The notes: a model not told the origin generated them from the sequence alone. A DNA stretch of 64,000 nt from Drosophila pseudoobscura (GCF_009870125.1 NC_046683.1:7006001-7070000); one strand, 5' to 3'. Shown: positions 19,796-32,764, counted from the stretch's first letter. A program made the numbers and translations.

Positions 19796-22159
19796 ATGGT
19801 ATCCGGTCGTCCACTACTCTACTTGTCACTGCCCGGTGTAGCATTTATCCTGGGCGTGTTTTGGTTCCGACGTAGAAATAAAAATCGTTTAGACAAGCCC
19901 GACGACGAGGACAACAGCACCAAGGAGTCGTCGGGTGGCGTCGTCTCCCATGTGGAGGCGCGCACTGCAAACGGTGGGCTACAGAATGGCAAGCTCCCGA
20001 CGAGCTTTCTGCAGCAGCAGGCAACCAAATCGATGAATATCAACGGCACAGATGCCACAGAAAATGGCAACGGGAGCGGCAGCGGCAGCGACGAAAAGGA
20101 TAGTCCCAACACAATGCTGTACGGAAAGTCTGCTCCCATCAAGATACAGAGCAATGGACGGACTCCGCCGGGTGTGCAACAGCAGATCGACTCAGAGATG
20201 CTCAAGTCAAAGATACAGGATGCCGAGCACAAAAAGCTCTGCTCGATTGATGAAGACTTTGAGAATCTGTCGTCGCCGCGCGATCTCCCCGATTCGGTCA
20301 GCACACGAGTTTTATTCCACAATCGCAAGACCAACAGCAAGGTCGTCGAGCCGGTGGTAATCAAGGCCACACGCACCCCAAAGATATCGCCAGAGAACTC
20401 GTTCCTTGAGGCCACATACACGAAGGAGTGCGAGCAGAACAACAATTGCCAGCCAGGTGTCAGCAAGAAGGTGGCGGTGGTGGAGGAGAAACCCAAGCCC
20501 AAGCCCAAGCCCAATCCGAGTCCCAATCCCAAGGAGGCTGCTGTTGTTGGCCACCACGACTGTGATATACAGACAGACATCAAGGAGACAGATAATAATG
20601 GCAACCAGAAGCGCAATGTGGATGCGGCCAGTCCCTCGCTCAGCATTTGCAGCGTTCAGTCCGGGGACTCTGGCAAGGGCTCTAGTCTGCCCCGCTCGGA
20701 GGCGACACGTGTCAAGGTCAGCTACGAGTTTGTCTTCCCCGTCAGCCTGATTGGCCAGCTGTACGGCCGCAAGCGCGCCTTCATCAACCAGATCAAGGCC
20801 AAGACCCAGGCGAATGTGCTGCTCAGCAAGAACCCATGCACAAATAAGCTGCGCATTTGCGTTGTCGAAGGCACGGAGAGCGAGATCGATGCCGCCCTGG
20901 CCATGATCCGTCAGCGTCTGCCGGTCAAGCGGTATCCCAACTTTACAATGCAACGCATCCACTTTGCGCTTCCACAAACCATAGTTCCTCTATCGCCACA
21001 AAGCCTCTCCAATCTACAAGTGAGTAATGTCTGCTTTTATCCACTCTCCAAACTCGTTTCTAATCTCCTTTCGCTTTCGCTTGTGCTATCGCTTGCAGCT
21101 TAAACTCTTTGAGGGCATCAACAATGATGTGGTGGTCAGTGCCGTGCTCTCGGGATCGCATCTGTTTGTCAATCATCCGCTGCATCCCTCGCATCCAGCA
21201 CTGCCAATGCTGCAGAAGCAGTTGTTCGACAGTTACTCTGAAATGGAGGCGCCTCTGCTTCCGGGCATTGAGATCAGTGCCGTTTGCGTGCTGCCTGTCA
21301 ACGGGATCTGGTATCGCGTACAAATCGTCGATCTCGATGAGGACGATGAAGAGCGTTGTGTGGTTAAATTCCTTGACTTCGGTGGCTACATGAACGTGAA
21401 CCTCTCCGTGCTCCGTCAGATTCGCACTGATTTCATGGTGGTACCCTTCCAGGCGACAGAATGCATCCTGTCCAACATTGAGCCCATTAGTAAGTCCCGG
21501 CCCCCAGCAAGCGGCATAAACTATCATATATCATATATTTTAATTATATTTCTCCTCCCCACAGACGGTACCTGGTCACTGGAGGCGAACGATGTCCTCA
21601 GCAAACTAACCAAAGGCATTGTCTTGCAAGCACAAGTCGCCGGCTACAATAGTCACAACATACCAGAAATCTTTTTATTTGCTTCCCTAGGCCCCAATGT
21701 GAGTACTGCTTTCCGGAGCACGCGCGTATCTATCGGACATCAGTCAGAGAGAGATGGCGCGCATCAGAGTAGAAATCCAAAGAGAACTTAAGATCTTTTA
21801 GCTTCCAAAGGCAGTTCCATACGTTCATGAATCCGGGTTTCACTGGTTCCGTTCCACGTTCACGTGTGACTGGCATTAAGCCATTCAGTTCATTCATAAG
21901 AAATTGTAGATTCCTGTAGATTCTTTCTTTTATACCATAATATTGGAATAATTCCCATCTCAATTCATCTCAAAACAAAACCTTGCGTAATTTTAAACGA
22001 AATTTCAAACATTTTTGAACATTTCTATCGACATTCTTTTGTGATTTTCATCTAAAGGACAACAAAACGCTTTTTTCTCCACTTTTCCAGAATGTAATCT
22101 TTCTCAATAAGGAACTAGTCGCCAGAAATCTCGCGAAATGGGTGGAGATGCGTGACTAA
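19796..22159 (+). CDS. Akap1: Akap1, mitochondrial A-kinase anchor protein with KH and Tudor domains (four coding exons)
   Basis: Exons 19796-21019, 21099-21489, 21565-21698 and 22091-22159 join in phase into 605 residues. The first ATG follows a TTTGCAG acceptor (19774). The N-terminus (LLYLSLPGVAFILGVFWFRRR) is a hydrophobic anchor followed by basic residues, as in AKAP1 proteins targeted to the outer mitochondrial membrane. RVLF at residues 171-174 fits an RVxF PP1-docking motif. A KPKPKPKPNPSPNP stretch sits near residue 235. A KH domain spans about 306-378, and a Tudor domain follows (GIWYRVQIVD, VVKFLDFGGYMNVNLSVLRQI). The last exon reads NVIFLNKELVARNLAKWVE, matching the AKAP1 C-terminus. 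The family anchors PKA, PP1 and mRNAs at mitochondria. I could not pick out the RII-binding helix by eye. The TDRKH/papi family was considered, but the single KH, N-anchor and C-terminus fit AKAP1. Confidence 0.92.
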
Positions 22160-25100
22160 CCAAGAGCCCTACCGAAGAACAACTAACGCTAGTACCAACA
22201 ACTGCGCCTATCTGCAAAACACAAACAACAGAAACACTTTAAGAGCAAAGCAAAAAGAGTCAATACCCAGTCCAAAAGCAAAAATCAAGCGCTGGGAGGA
22301 GTCTTCTGGCGACGACGGAGGCGGCCAAAACGAAGGCAGGATATTGCTAAGAATTTGCTAAGGATTGCGGATGAACTGCAGGCAGAGATGCAGATGCCGC
22401 CGCCACAAGTGTGCGCCGCAGACCCTCCATTAAACAAAACAAAAAACGTTAGTTAAGATTTGTAGACTGCGACTGAGCCTAGAAAGAGAGCCCTCTCTAA
22501 TCATACATAAACCCCATATACACCCCACACATAACCCCTCCCACAAACGCATACACACACACACAAACACACACACGCATATATGTATAAGACACCTCAC
22601 TAACACACTTACACACATATACATACACTCATGCATGTGTAATTATATATGAACATATATGTATGTATATGTGAGAGGCACACACCGTTTGTCTGCCGCC
22701 ACATTGTGTTTTTGACTGCCGCCGCCTGCCTCGCATACCAAACACACCACCCAACACAACAAACAAGCAAAAAATGCACACCAAATCGCGGTAAACATAA
22801 CTGCTGTAGGATTTATGCAGAGAAGGGGAAGGGAGTACAATCAATCAAATCAGGCACCAAAATACATCAATGAATCAGTCAGCAGAGTGACAGAAAGGCA
22901 GAGGGGCAGAGGCAGCTGTGAAAGCAGACGAACCGCTTAAGATATTACCATACTCAGTTGTAAGTAGGTCTACTATTTAGTGTAAATAGTTCTTTTTATA
23001 AATTTAATAACGAAATGCAGAAAACACACAAAAATACACAAAAACAAACAACAAAGAAACTAAACCCTAAAATCAATATCAAATCAAGCGTTCGTCGTTC
23101 ATCCGAGGGTCAGAAAAACGAGCTGCAAATCAGATATAGGAGATATTTGTAATTGTACATACGGATAAGCATAGGAAAGAATGAAAGTATGTAGTATATA
23201 GTATATTATATATTAAAATTGATTGTATATCTAGTATCATCTCCGGTTTTTGATCGTTCCGATACGTTTTTATATGTGTATGAATTATGTTGTTTTTATT
23301 CATATATATTTAAACAAAAAGTCGAACCATAAAGAGTACAATATTAATTTGAAGGAATAAATTACAAACATCCCCCGAGCAAACAATAGAGAGAGAGAGA
23401 GTTAAGGAGAGATAGAGAGAATGCTCAAGTCGAATGCGAAATACTTAATCTGCTGTGACCCCCTCCCGATCCGCCTCCTCTCCCCACACCCCACAACAAG
23501 CGCCGCAAAATGCCTAAAGAAACAGATAACAAATTATGAGCGAGAAGATCGTAACTCGTTAACAGAATCAATATATTTATATGCGTGTGTGCCATTGTTA
23601 GTCAACAAATTAAAACAAAAAACAAACAGAAACTAAAACTAAAACACAAAACTAGATCAGAAAGAATTATAGTCGACGAAAGCGACGAGCTGTGGACAGG
23701 GAGAAAGGAGAGTTGTTCCTCCCACTCCCCGCCCCGCCTCGCCCAGCATGTGCAAAAATAATGTAAATACAATCACAAAGAAAAGCAATTTAGTAAAAAA
23801 GCCAATTATGCAATGCAAAGACAAGAGAGACAAACGCGTAAGCAAAAGCGAAAGCAAAAAGCAATAATTGTTGATAAAAAAAACAAAAACAAAATGCAAA
23901 TAGTGCTGCCACAAAAGAGAACTAAACTAAGAAAAAAAGAGTGAAACCTCAAATGCCTTTCTTTCTGAAATTCATTTTGCGAATGCAAGAAAGATTCAAA
24001 ACAAAGCAAAAGAAAACAAAGAAACAAACTATTCATAGAATGACTTGACAAGGATTAAAATGTAAAACAAAATCGCTTAAAATGTTACAAATTCTGAGTG
24101 TTTTTTAGACCAGAGACAGAAGAAGCTTTAGGAAGTCTTATTCCCAGTACAGCACAACACACACGATCCCCCCAAAACCATCTTCACCCCCACCCCAAAA
24201 ACCCAACCTAAAACGATCCCCCAGTACACAAAATTAATAATATAACACCAAACACACACAACCCACAAAACAAAGCAAAACAAAACAAAACAAAACAAAA
24301 CCCATGTTACATATTTATTTTGGATGCGATAAAGAGAAAACATAAATTTTAATGTATACAATGAAATAGTGAAGAGAGAGGAGAGAAACAAATCAATATA
24401 TAGAATACAAAATATATTTAAAACAACAAAACAACAAAAAGAAAAATGCTTAATAGTCGTCGTCATGGTTCTCATTATCGTCATCGTCATCGTAATGGCC
24501 AAAAAGGGCAGAAATAAATAATTTAGTTAATAAAACGTACAAGTGATGATCGTATATATATATATATATATATGTATATCTATATCTATATCCTGCTGTA
24601 TCTATATATCTGTATCCACATTTATATATCGGGATTCTTACGATTCTGTGCGGCGATTTTAAAGACTTGGCGTGTTATTCTTCTTCTACGATAGTTTATA
24701 CAACAATTACTATTACTATGATTATTGCTCTATCATTATCATTATCGTAATGACTTATTTTTATTATTATTATTATTATTATACAATTTTTTTCCTGTTT
24801 GTTTTTAGATCTTTCGTGTGTAATTAATTAACATTAATTTGCTAATTTAAAATAATTCATTCGTACTGTTCGTTCGTCCCCCCTTTGTTGAGCGCCTCTC
24901 CCCCCTCCCCATGTGCTACTGTGGAAAAATTATTCTGTTTTCCACAGAATTTCAATTTTCACTCCAAATTCAATTCAAATTACAGACATTCTTTTTGTCA
25001 TTTCTTCTTCGATTACAAGCGTAGATTTTGTCACTTGTACAATTTTTGATAAACTCATTAAATGATGTACTGTACTGATTGATAAACTGATAAACTGACA

Positions 25101-25400
25101 TAGCGATAGAGCATCGTGATTGAAGAGCACACACACCAGCGAATACCCGAAGCTAACCTTATTTTTGGATAGAGTCGTATTCGTCCCCCCCCCTAACGAT
25201 CGACGTGTGTGTGCGGCTCGACTTCCCCTATTTATATCCGGTTATACCCTTTTTTTTCTTATCTAGTAATGCTGAGAGGAGGAGCGACGAGAGATACGAA
25301 TAAGAATTAATTTATAGACGCATTCAAGTGAGAATAATTTACAAATCTAGTTATTAACTAAATATAATGCAAGTACATTAAATAAAATATTATTGAAAAG
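22160..25400 (+). other. Akap1: long Akap1 3' UTR
   Basis: About 3.2 kb with no credible ORF but strongly A/CAA-biased on the plus strand (for example 23000-23090, 23590-24010), as expected of a transcribed UTR. AATAAA signals occur at 23356, 24513, 24529 and 25381, so alternative ends are possible. Pumilio-type TGTANATA elements lie at 22981-22988, 23154-23161 and 23762-23769. The single-transcript interpretation is inferred. Confidence 0.5.
25381..25386 (+). terminator. Akap1: likely distal Akap1 poly(A) signal
   Basis: AATAAA in an AT-rich context, followed within 40 nt by a GT-rich stretch (GTCGTGTGTTGTGG), a typical downstream element. It is the last of four AATAAA signals after the Akap1 stop. 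Confidence 0.45.
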
Positions 25401-25409
25401 TAATCAAGT

Positions 25410-26830
25410 CGTGTGTTGTGGATTGGTTTTTGGAATGGGCTCTGATTGATAAGGGAGATGGAGATCGATTGAGGATACACATCCAATTCTTAAGGCGTTA
25501 AAAAAAGGTTCCCTTAAAGGATTTTCATTGATGTGTCTAGTTCAATTGATAGACTACCAATATGCATGTGTACATATCTACCAGATTATATTGTAAAAAA
25601 AAACTTGTAGCCCTATCGATTTGCCCTATTGGGGAAATCAGAAATAAATTGTAAAAGATAAGTCGTCAGCCTTTTTTCAATGGATGCCATTGTCCGATAT
25701 CTTATCCACGTTAAAAGCGATGCCAATTACGATATGTTTATGATATTATTATCTGGTCACATACATACTCGTATTGTACGTACGAGTTTATAAAGATTAT
25801 ACCGGATCCGTTGCGAACGGATTCACCAGTTCCATGGAAAAACTTAAATAAAAACTCATACAATCTACGTATGTACATCTATATCTGATAGCCGTGTACC
25901 GATATCGAAATTGCCTAAGAACGGATGAATGATTGTACTTGCAATTTTGGTATCTTGGAGAGCTCTGGGCGTCATAGCAGCAAAAGTCCATGAACAAGAA
26001 AATGCGCATTCCCCTCGATGGCACGATGGATCGATGGATCGCCACGCAATAAACTAGAGGACCGCTGATCAGGCGCACTGGATCGTAAAAGTTTGTGGCC
26101 CGAACATTCATTGACCAATGAATCGAATTCAACTGAATTTATTATCGATTACTTGTAGGCCAGCAGTCCAATTAGTGATGTCTGGAGTTCTTTTGACATT
26201 TTATTTTCTAGTGGTCATCGGGTAATGGTACTGGTACTGGTACTGGAGAACCTACTTAATCTCTATTGGTACGCGAATATCGTTTGTCATGCTCTTGGGT
26301 TTCGGGTCTGGATCGGGAAGTTAGTTTTACTGCGTTTACGTCTGCGTCTTTTGGGGAGGTATTTACTGCAGTGCCTTTGAACGGTTTTTAATTGAACCTC
26401 TTACCTTTTTCGGTTTTTATCGAAGTTTTGGATGTTTCATTCGTGGCGTCCCACAGTGAGCACTGGCTATGGTATTTGCTTGGGAAAACTCGTATCATTT
26501 CCGGAACAGATCTACCCCAAACACACACATCCCACATCCCCACACATCTCTACTCCATGGAACGTTAGCACGCGACAATCGGGTCGGCCCGAAGAGTATC
26601 TATGTATCTGTAACTGAAGCCACCACGAGCACACGATCACAAAGTATTTCCCCCGCCATGTGCTCACGGGAATGGGAATGCAAATGGTGGTGTGAGTGAG
26701 TGAGGTATCTGTGTGAATAATTTCACGCTTTTTACCTGTTGGCGCTGCTGCTGCCCGCCTGGGCTTTGAGCGCCGCTGCCTGTCGAAACGCTGCTTGTAC
26801 TTTGGCAGTTCTTAAAGCGGCAAGCGCTCG
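25410..26830. other. intergenic DNA between Akap1 and NAAT1
   Basis: No supported gene. The open frame at 25797-26132 (-) has no recognised motif. GC rises at 26.74-26.94 kb, where both strands stay open, probably because of low-complexity composition in a leader region. Confidence 0.5.
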
Positions 26831-26838
26831 GAGCATTC

Positions 26839-27070
26839 TCAGTTCTAGCCGTGGCATTCGCGGCACCACAACCACAATCACAACCACTCCATCCAAAGCC
26901 AGTGACCATAACAACACAACCAGAACCAGAGCCAAGGGCTGAGAACGGTTGGCCCATGAAATGTGTTTAATTACCAATTGCAATTAACAGTTTCAAGTGC
27001 AGAGAGAACGTCATAAGAACGATTAGGTGTTTAAACGTTGGCCATATCCACCACAAAGCGGAGTTTCAAA
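26839..27070 (+). other. NAAT1: candidate NAAT1 start site and 5' UTR
   Basis: TTCTCAGTTCT contains a consensus Inr (TCAGTT, A at 26841). Downstream is a CAACCA/AACACAACC-rich leader running about 230 nt to the NAAT1 ATG. I saw no TATA box or clear DPE, so this is a weak prediction. Confidence 0.3.
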
Positions 27071-30000
27071 ATGGAACTGAAAGGTGTTCATCAGCAGAAT
27101 GGTACCAGCAATGGCACAGGTGCTGCAGGAACAGAAGGAGAATCGCCCCCACCAGCACCTGCTCCAGCAACAGCAGAAGCAGCCGCATCATTAGAAACCA
27201 CAACAGAAGTAAGTGAAGAACCATCCCCCCCCACCCTTGTGCAACACTCCATAGAACAATCACGGGGCAAAGAGCTAATGAAATTAGTTTCAAGTGCAGT
27301 GCCGGGGCACCACTCGAGTGTGGAGTGGCGGGCATAAGTGGATGGCCGCCATATGGCGACAGATTACAGAATCGTAAGCCATAGTTGAGTGGGAAAGTAT
27401 GTGACCGACCCAACGGCCGTTGGCCAAAGGATGGGATGCGAATAAGGATAAGCACTGTAGAGGGTTACGGCTGTTATGCTGTTCGGATTGGTGGTTCCTT
27501 TAGTCATGTTCCACCGGGGCTCCACCGTTGTTTTGTTTTTATGGCTTTATGGTCATTATGATCATTAAGTCAGTCAGTCTTTAATTGCAGGGCTAATCGA
27601 CCGACAAACGAAAATGCGATTTACAATCCACCGCCCAACGCACACGCAGGCAGCGCAGAGAGCTGAGGAGAGCTGGGGAGAGGAAGGGGCAGCTAAGGAG
27701 AGCAGGGAAAGACTTTGTCTGGCGGATATTAAATGCATATCTTATACGGTTTATTACAGCACAGCCGTACATAAGAATACCCGTATAGTACCTGTAGAGA
27801 ATGCCCCAGAAACCATAATTCCCTGAAACCGAAACGAACGAACCGAACCGAAACTTATCTTAGACAGCCTTCAACTGCGCGGCCGGCACTACTCTAACAG
27901 CACACTTTCCAGATACAATAATATATGATAGTACTACTCGTACTATTGTACATATTATTACTATATGTTTAAGTGCGCATATCGTCGGTATATCGCAGGG
28001 GCGGAAACCCGTTTCCACACGAAAGATGACTGCAATGACAGAACAGAACAGATCAGATCAGAACAGTACAGTACCGAACCAAACTGAGCCCCTAGCTGGA
28101 ACCGACTTGTGACGGCGCTGGTGCTAAACCAATGGTTGGCTAAAACGGGCAAATAGGGGAACAGCCCAGTGGAAGGTATTCTGTGGTATTACCCAATACC
28201 GCAGCTGAATGCTAAATATGTGGCTAGAAGAGTTTCAAGTTCTGTAAAGTGGGGGAATTTTCTTTCATTTAAATATTGAATAATGTGTGGTTTCCACAAA
28301 ACCCCATTCCACCCATCAGGTACCTTAAAAATCTTTAATCATGGATACATATGTATGTATGTAGACTTCGATTCCATTAGATAACAAATCTTAAGTTCAA
28401 CAGCCTTTCAAAATCTACGGTCTTAAAAAACACAATATATTTTGTAAGGTATTCGTAACATTGCAAAATGAGTTCAAGATTGTAACACCTTTGGCGGAGA
28501 TAAAGTGGATAGGCAAACAGATGGTCTTTGGGTTCGACTCTACAGTTTCTACAGCCTTATAATGATGCAGTTTTCGTTTTCATTTATCTCCGTAATTGCC
28601 GCCGTGCCTTTCCCGCCCGCCGCCCATTGTCTCCCCCCCCCGGCTCGTACGGTGTGTCTCTCTGAGTTATTATTTTATTTAAACAGCCGTTTTTCTGTAC
28701 GAATAGCAAATATATGTAAGGCGGCACAACAGTTCTCTGTCGAACCCCCGTTTTGGGGGCCGTAAAAAACATTTAACGACACCAACGGAACCCCCCAGCT
28801 GGTGCTGCTGTGCAAATGTATTGCTGAAAATAGATTTCCATCATATTAGTACAAAAAATATGTACTCGTAACAATTATAACTAATGATACCCATTACACG
28901 AGAGTGCTTTAAAATCATATGAAAGGTGCGTTTCATAGATGTACCCTATTGGCCCCATAGCTTTCAGCCGTATTCTCGTGCTCTCGTTCTCGTTCTCGCT
29001 CTCGTTCTCGTTCTCGATCTCTCTGTCTCTGCACTTGTGTCAATGAATATTATAATTGCTTTAGAGACACCGACTCAGAGAGTGAGTCATTAACTAGAAT
29101 CCAATTGTCTGTCCAGTCAACGTGTGAACTTTTTGCTGGGAAAGCTGCTCGGGCAAACTCGATCTGTCCAATGCCCTATCGTGTTGGACGATGGATCTCA
29201 ATGTCGGGGTATATTCCCGATTAGTGCATTAGCAGAATGTAAATGGAAATTATGATGAATATAAATACCATTTAAGCACTTTATTGACGGGGGTTTTTCT
29301 GGACGGCCGGGGAATTAGGCAAATCTTTTCTTCCCAAAACAGTTGGCGGGGGCTGGCATTATGCAGTGCCTATTTGTTAATTGATATTTATAGAACAAAA
29401 TGCATTCAGATTCAAACCTAATTGCTTTAAAGGCCCTTATGACTATTGGTTAAGCCCCCGTTCCCATTCCCATTCCCTTTCGCTTTGCTGATTCATGAAA
29501 CAAAACTAGCTGCTTCCATTCATTTAAATGAAAGGGAGTGGACAGTTTCTACAACGGAACTAATGATATGTAGCATGAGTAAATGGACAAAACGACTGAA
29601 GGAAACATTCGCGGCAAGATTGGAGGGCTGTACACACAATGATTTCAACTAAGATCTAGATTCTATAATGATTCATGATACGAAAATATACCTACCTTTC
29701 CAGCTATATTTCCACAAACAGATTTCACTAAAATAGTAGGAATATTTCTGGAACTACTTGTATCATAGCTCCTTGGACTATCGTGGGCTTGGATCTTTTC
29801 AGGAAATACTTTGATATTAGTTCTTAATAAATTTAAGGAATCTTTTATGAGTGCAGGGAGAGAAAATCGTGGCTAGTAGTATCGATCGCTTTAGAATACG
29901 AGTGCCCCTCCTCCAATCTTATCACGATAAACGGAAACAAATATAAATATGTCACAATGAATGATACATAATTATATATGGTGTATAGCATTATCTGTCT

Positions 30001-32485
30001 GTAGTTAAGAGCGTGTACAAGCTTAGATACATATTTGACTGCGGCTTATCTGGGAGTTCAGATTTGGAAATACCAACTTTGTTGGGATACTGCTGATACG
30101 CGTTCGTGGGCAGGGCTGTGTGTGTTGCCAGATCATACATATTTACCCGAGTCAAAAATGCACCGCTAATGAGTGTCTAAATATTTAGTCATGTGTCTGG
30201 AATTTTTCGTAAACGTATAACTCATGTATGGCGGGACTCTGACAACCAATCTTGGATCTCTTTTGCAGAAGGTGGATGCGGAGCAGCAGAAGACCGAGCG
30301 CACCAATTGGGGCAATGGCCTGGAGTTCCTCATGTCCTGCATATCGGTGTCCGTGGGGCTGGGCAATGTCTGGCGATTCCCCTTCACGGCGTACGAGAAT
30401 GGTGGCGGTGCCTTTCTTATACCCTACATCATTGTGCTCTTCCTGATTGGTAATAGAAACGAGACACGTATGAGTCCTGATCGTTCATTTGATCCTTCAT
30501 TTGTTTGCAGGCAAGCCCATGTACTATCTGGAAATGATCATGGGACAGTTCACCAGCCAGGGCACTGTGAAGATCTGGTCTGTGGTCCCGGGCTTTGTTG
30601 GCGTGGGCTACGGCCAGGCCTTTGCCACCATCTGCATCATCACTTACTACTCCTCGCTGCTGGCCCTGACGCTCTTTTATCTCTTTGTGTCCTTCCAATC
30701 GGTGCTGCCCTGGTCCTACTGCTGGGAAGAGTGGATGAACTGTGTCGACTCGCGGCCGCAGGAGGACACGGATGCTCTGCTCTTGAGCAGCAGCAACGTC
30801 ACCAACGTCACCGCACTGACGGACACAGTGAAGCTTCAGAGCAGCTCCGAGCTCTACTTTCTGTAAGTTCTCCTTGGGTGACGAACAAACCTCTCTTTGA
30901 ATGCAGTCTCTATGTTTCTCTGTGTCTCGACAGGAATGTGGTGATTAAGGAGAAGATGGACATATCCGACGGTATTGGTGACCCCGACTGGAAGCTGACG
31001 CTGGCTCTGTTCGTCTCCTGGGTGGTCATCTTCCTTGTGATAATGCGCGGTGTTAAGAGCTCCGGCAAAGCGGCCTACTTCCTGGCCCTTTTCCCCTACG
31101 TGGTGCTATTCATCCTGCTGGTCAGGGCCGTCACCTTAGAAGGTGCACGGGATGGCATTATCTTCTTCCTGGAGCCGCAATGGGGGGAGCTCCTGAATCC
31201 CACAGTGTGGAAGAATGCCGTCGTCCAGTGCTTCTTCTCGCTGGCCGTCGGCTCGGGGCCGATCATCATGTTTGCCTCCTACAATCGCTTCGATCATGGC
31301 ATCTACAGGTGAGTAGTGCCCACGATCTATGGAGTCAGATAATTTTTTAACATTTTCTCGATCGATGGCAGGGATGCGATGATTGTGACCACCCTGGACA
31401 CGCTGACGAGTTTGCTGGGCGGCATTACAATCTTTGCGATTCTCGGCAATCTGGCCCACAATCTGCAGATCGAGAACATCCGTGACGTGGTGCGCAGTGG
31501 CACTGGACTGGCATTCATCTCGTATCCGGATGCCATCTCCAAGTTCCAGGCGGTGCCGCAGCTCTTCTCGGTGCTCTTTTTCTTCATGCTGTTTGTCCTG
31601 GGCATCGGATCGATTGTGGCCCTGCAGAGCACCATTGTGACGATCCTTTGCGATCAGTTCAAGAGCTGGAAGTACTGGAAAGTGGCGCTGGCCACCTCCA
31701 TATGCGGCTTCCTGATGGGCCTGGTCTATGTGACACCAGTAAGTGACTGACCATTCAGCTTTCTGAATAATGGTATTTTTTCTAAGTCTGTGTTTCTACT
31801 CGTATCCTTCAACAGGGTGGACAGTGGATCCTCACGCTGGTTGACTTCTACGGCGGCACCTATGTGGTCTTCATTTTAGCCATTTTCGAGCTGGCAGGCA
31901 TTGTCTGGATCTATGGTATGCAGAACTTTTGCGACGATGTCGAGTTCATGTGCAACCGAAGGGTGTCCCTATACTGGCGAGTTTGCTGGTCCTTCTTCAC
32001 GCCCGTCATGATGATCGTCATCTTCATCTACTCCATGGTCACCATCGAGCCCATTACCTACAGCGAACAGTTCTTCCCGGAGGCGGGAAATGGTGAGTAC
32101 TCTTTGGGATAGTCTTGGTTTCTCTAGTATATTATCCAAGACTTTTAATCTCTTTAGTGGCTGGCTGGCTGCTGTTTGGCATCGGAGCCGCACAGTTCCC
32201 ACTCTGGTGGATGTGGTACATCTCCCATCACAGGGAGGGCAGCTTGGGCCAAGTGAGTATTTGGATATCATCCATCTTGAACAGGTCTTAATCGATTCCC
32301 TATTACAGTCCTTTGTGGCCTCGTTGCGGCCCAGCGATAAGTGGGGTCCGGCCAATCCCGAAACGAAACGTCAATGGGTGATCTTCAAGAACGAGAAGGC
32401 CGCCCAGCGAGCCACCAAGAAGCAGTCCTCCAAGATGGGCGCCTTCTGGCAGAAGCTGGGCCACTTCTGTGGTAGCAATACCTAG
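27071..32485 (+). CDS. NAAT1: NAAT1, sodium-dependent nutrient amino-acid transporter (SLC6 family, eight coding exons)
   Basis: Exons 27071-27208, 30269-30449, 30511-30862, 30934-31308, 31372-31738, 31816-32092, 32158-32252 and 32309-32485 all join in phase with GT-AG borders into 653 residues, near the roughly 640 of D. melanogaster NAAT1. The first exon encodes a poorly conserved cytoplasmic head that starts MELKGV, as I remember for NAAT1. Exon 2 carries TM1 with the SLC6 signature SVGLGNVWRFPFTAYENGGG (sodium and substrate site). The large extracellular loop between TM3 and TM4 has two adjacent N-glycosylation sequons (NVTNVT). Twelve membrane segments are expected. The family imports essential amino acids, including some D-isomers, across the gut apical membrane with Na+. 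The protein ends HFCGSNT. The first intron is 3.06 kb. Confidence 0.95.
27209..30268 (+). other. NAAT1: NAAT1 intron 1
   Basis: A 3-kb intron with a CTCGTT-type hexamer repeat (28976-29028) and no supported exon on either strand. Open frames at 28505-28765 and 29446-29652 lack recognisable features. Confidence 0.5.
28976..29028. repeat. CTCGTT-type hexamer repeat
   Basis: About eight imperfect units of CTCGTT/CTCGCT in NAAT1 intron 1. Confidence 0.7.
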
Positions 32486-32696
32486 GGTATAGATATCCGC
32501 AATAGATCTTCGATTTCTGAGATTAGGTTTATCGTGTAGTATCCGTGTGTTAGTTGTATGCCATTTTCAGCCTCTATGAAGCCATCACAAATGCCGACAC
32601 AAAGCCACCGGCAGACCCTTCAACCAAATATACTTAAATGTGTGAAGTGGAGTGATCCCTTGCTAGCATCATTTACATGTACATATATAATATATT

Positions 32697-32764
32697 AATA
32701 AATTTCCCGTTTTTTTTTTGTTTTTGTTGTCCTATGTATAAATCGAATCGTATCAGATAATAAA
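32697..32764 (+). terminator. NAAT1: NAAT1 poly(A) signals
   Basis: AATAAA occurs at 32697-32702 and 32759-32764, 210-275 nt past the stop. Opposite-strand AATAAA signals for SK begin near 32965-32976, so the two convergent genes end about 200 bp apart. Confidence 0.55.

Noticed and set aside
19819-20977. Long minus-strand frames opposite Akap1 (275 and 221 codons)
   Set aside because: Shadows of the Akap1 first exon; leucine-rich strings mirror the lysine-proline and glutamate-rich sense sequence.
25797-26132. 111-codon minus-strand frame between Akap1 and NAAT1
   Set aside because: No recognisable domain, no splice or promoter context, and AT-rich codons unlike neighbouring genes.
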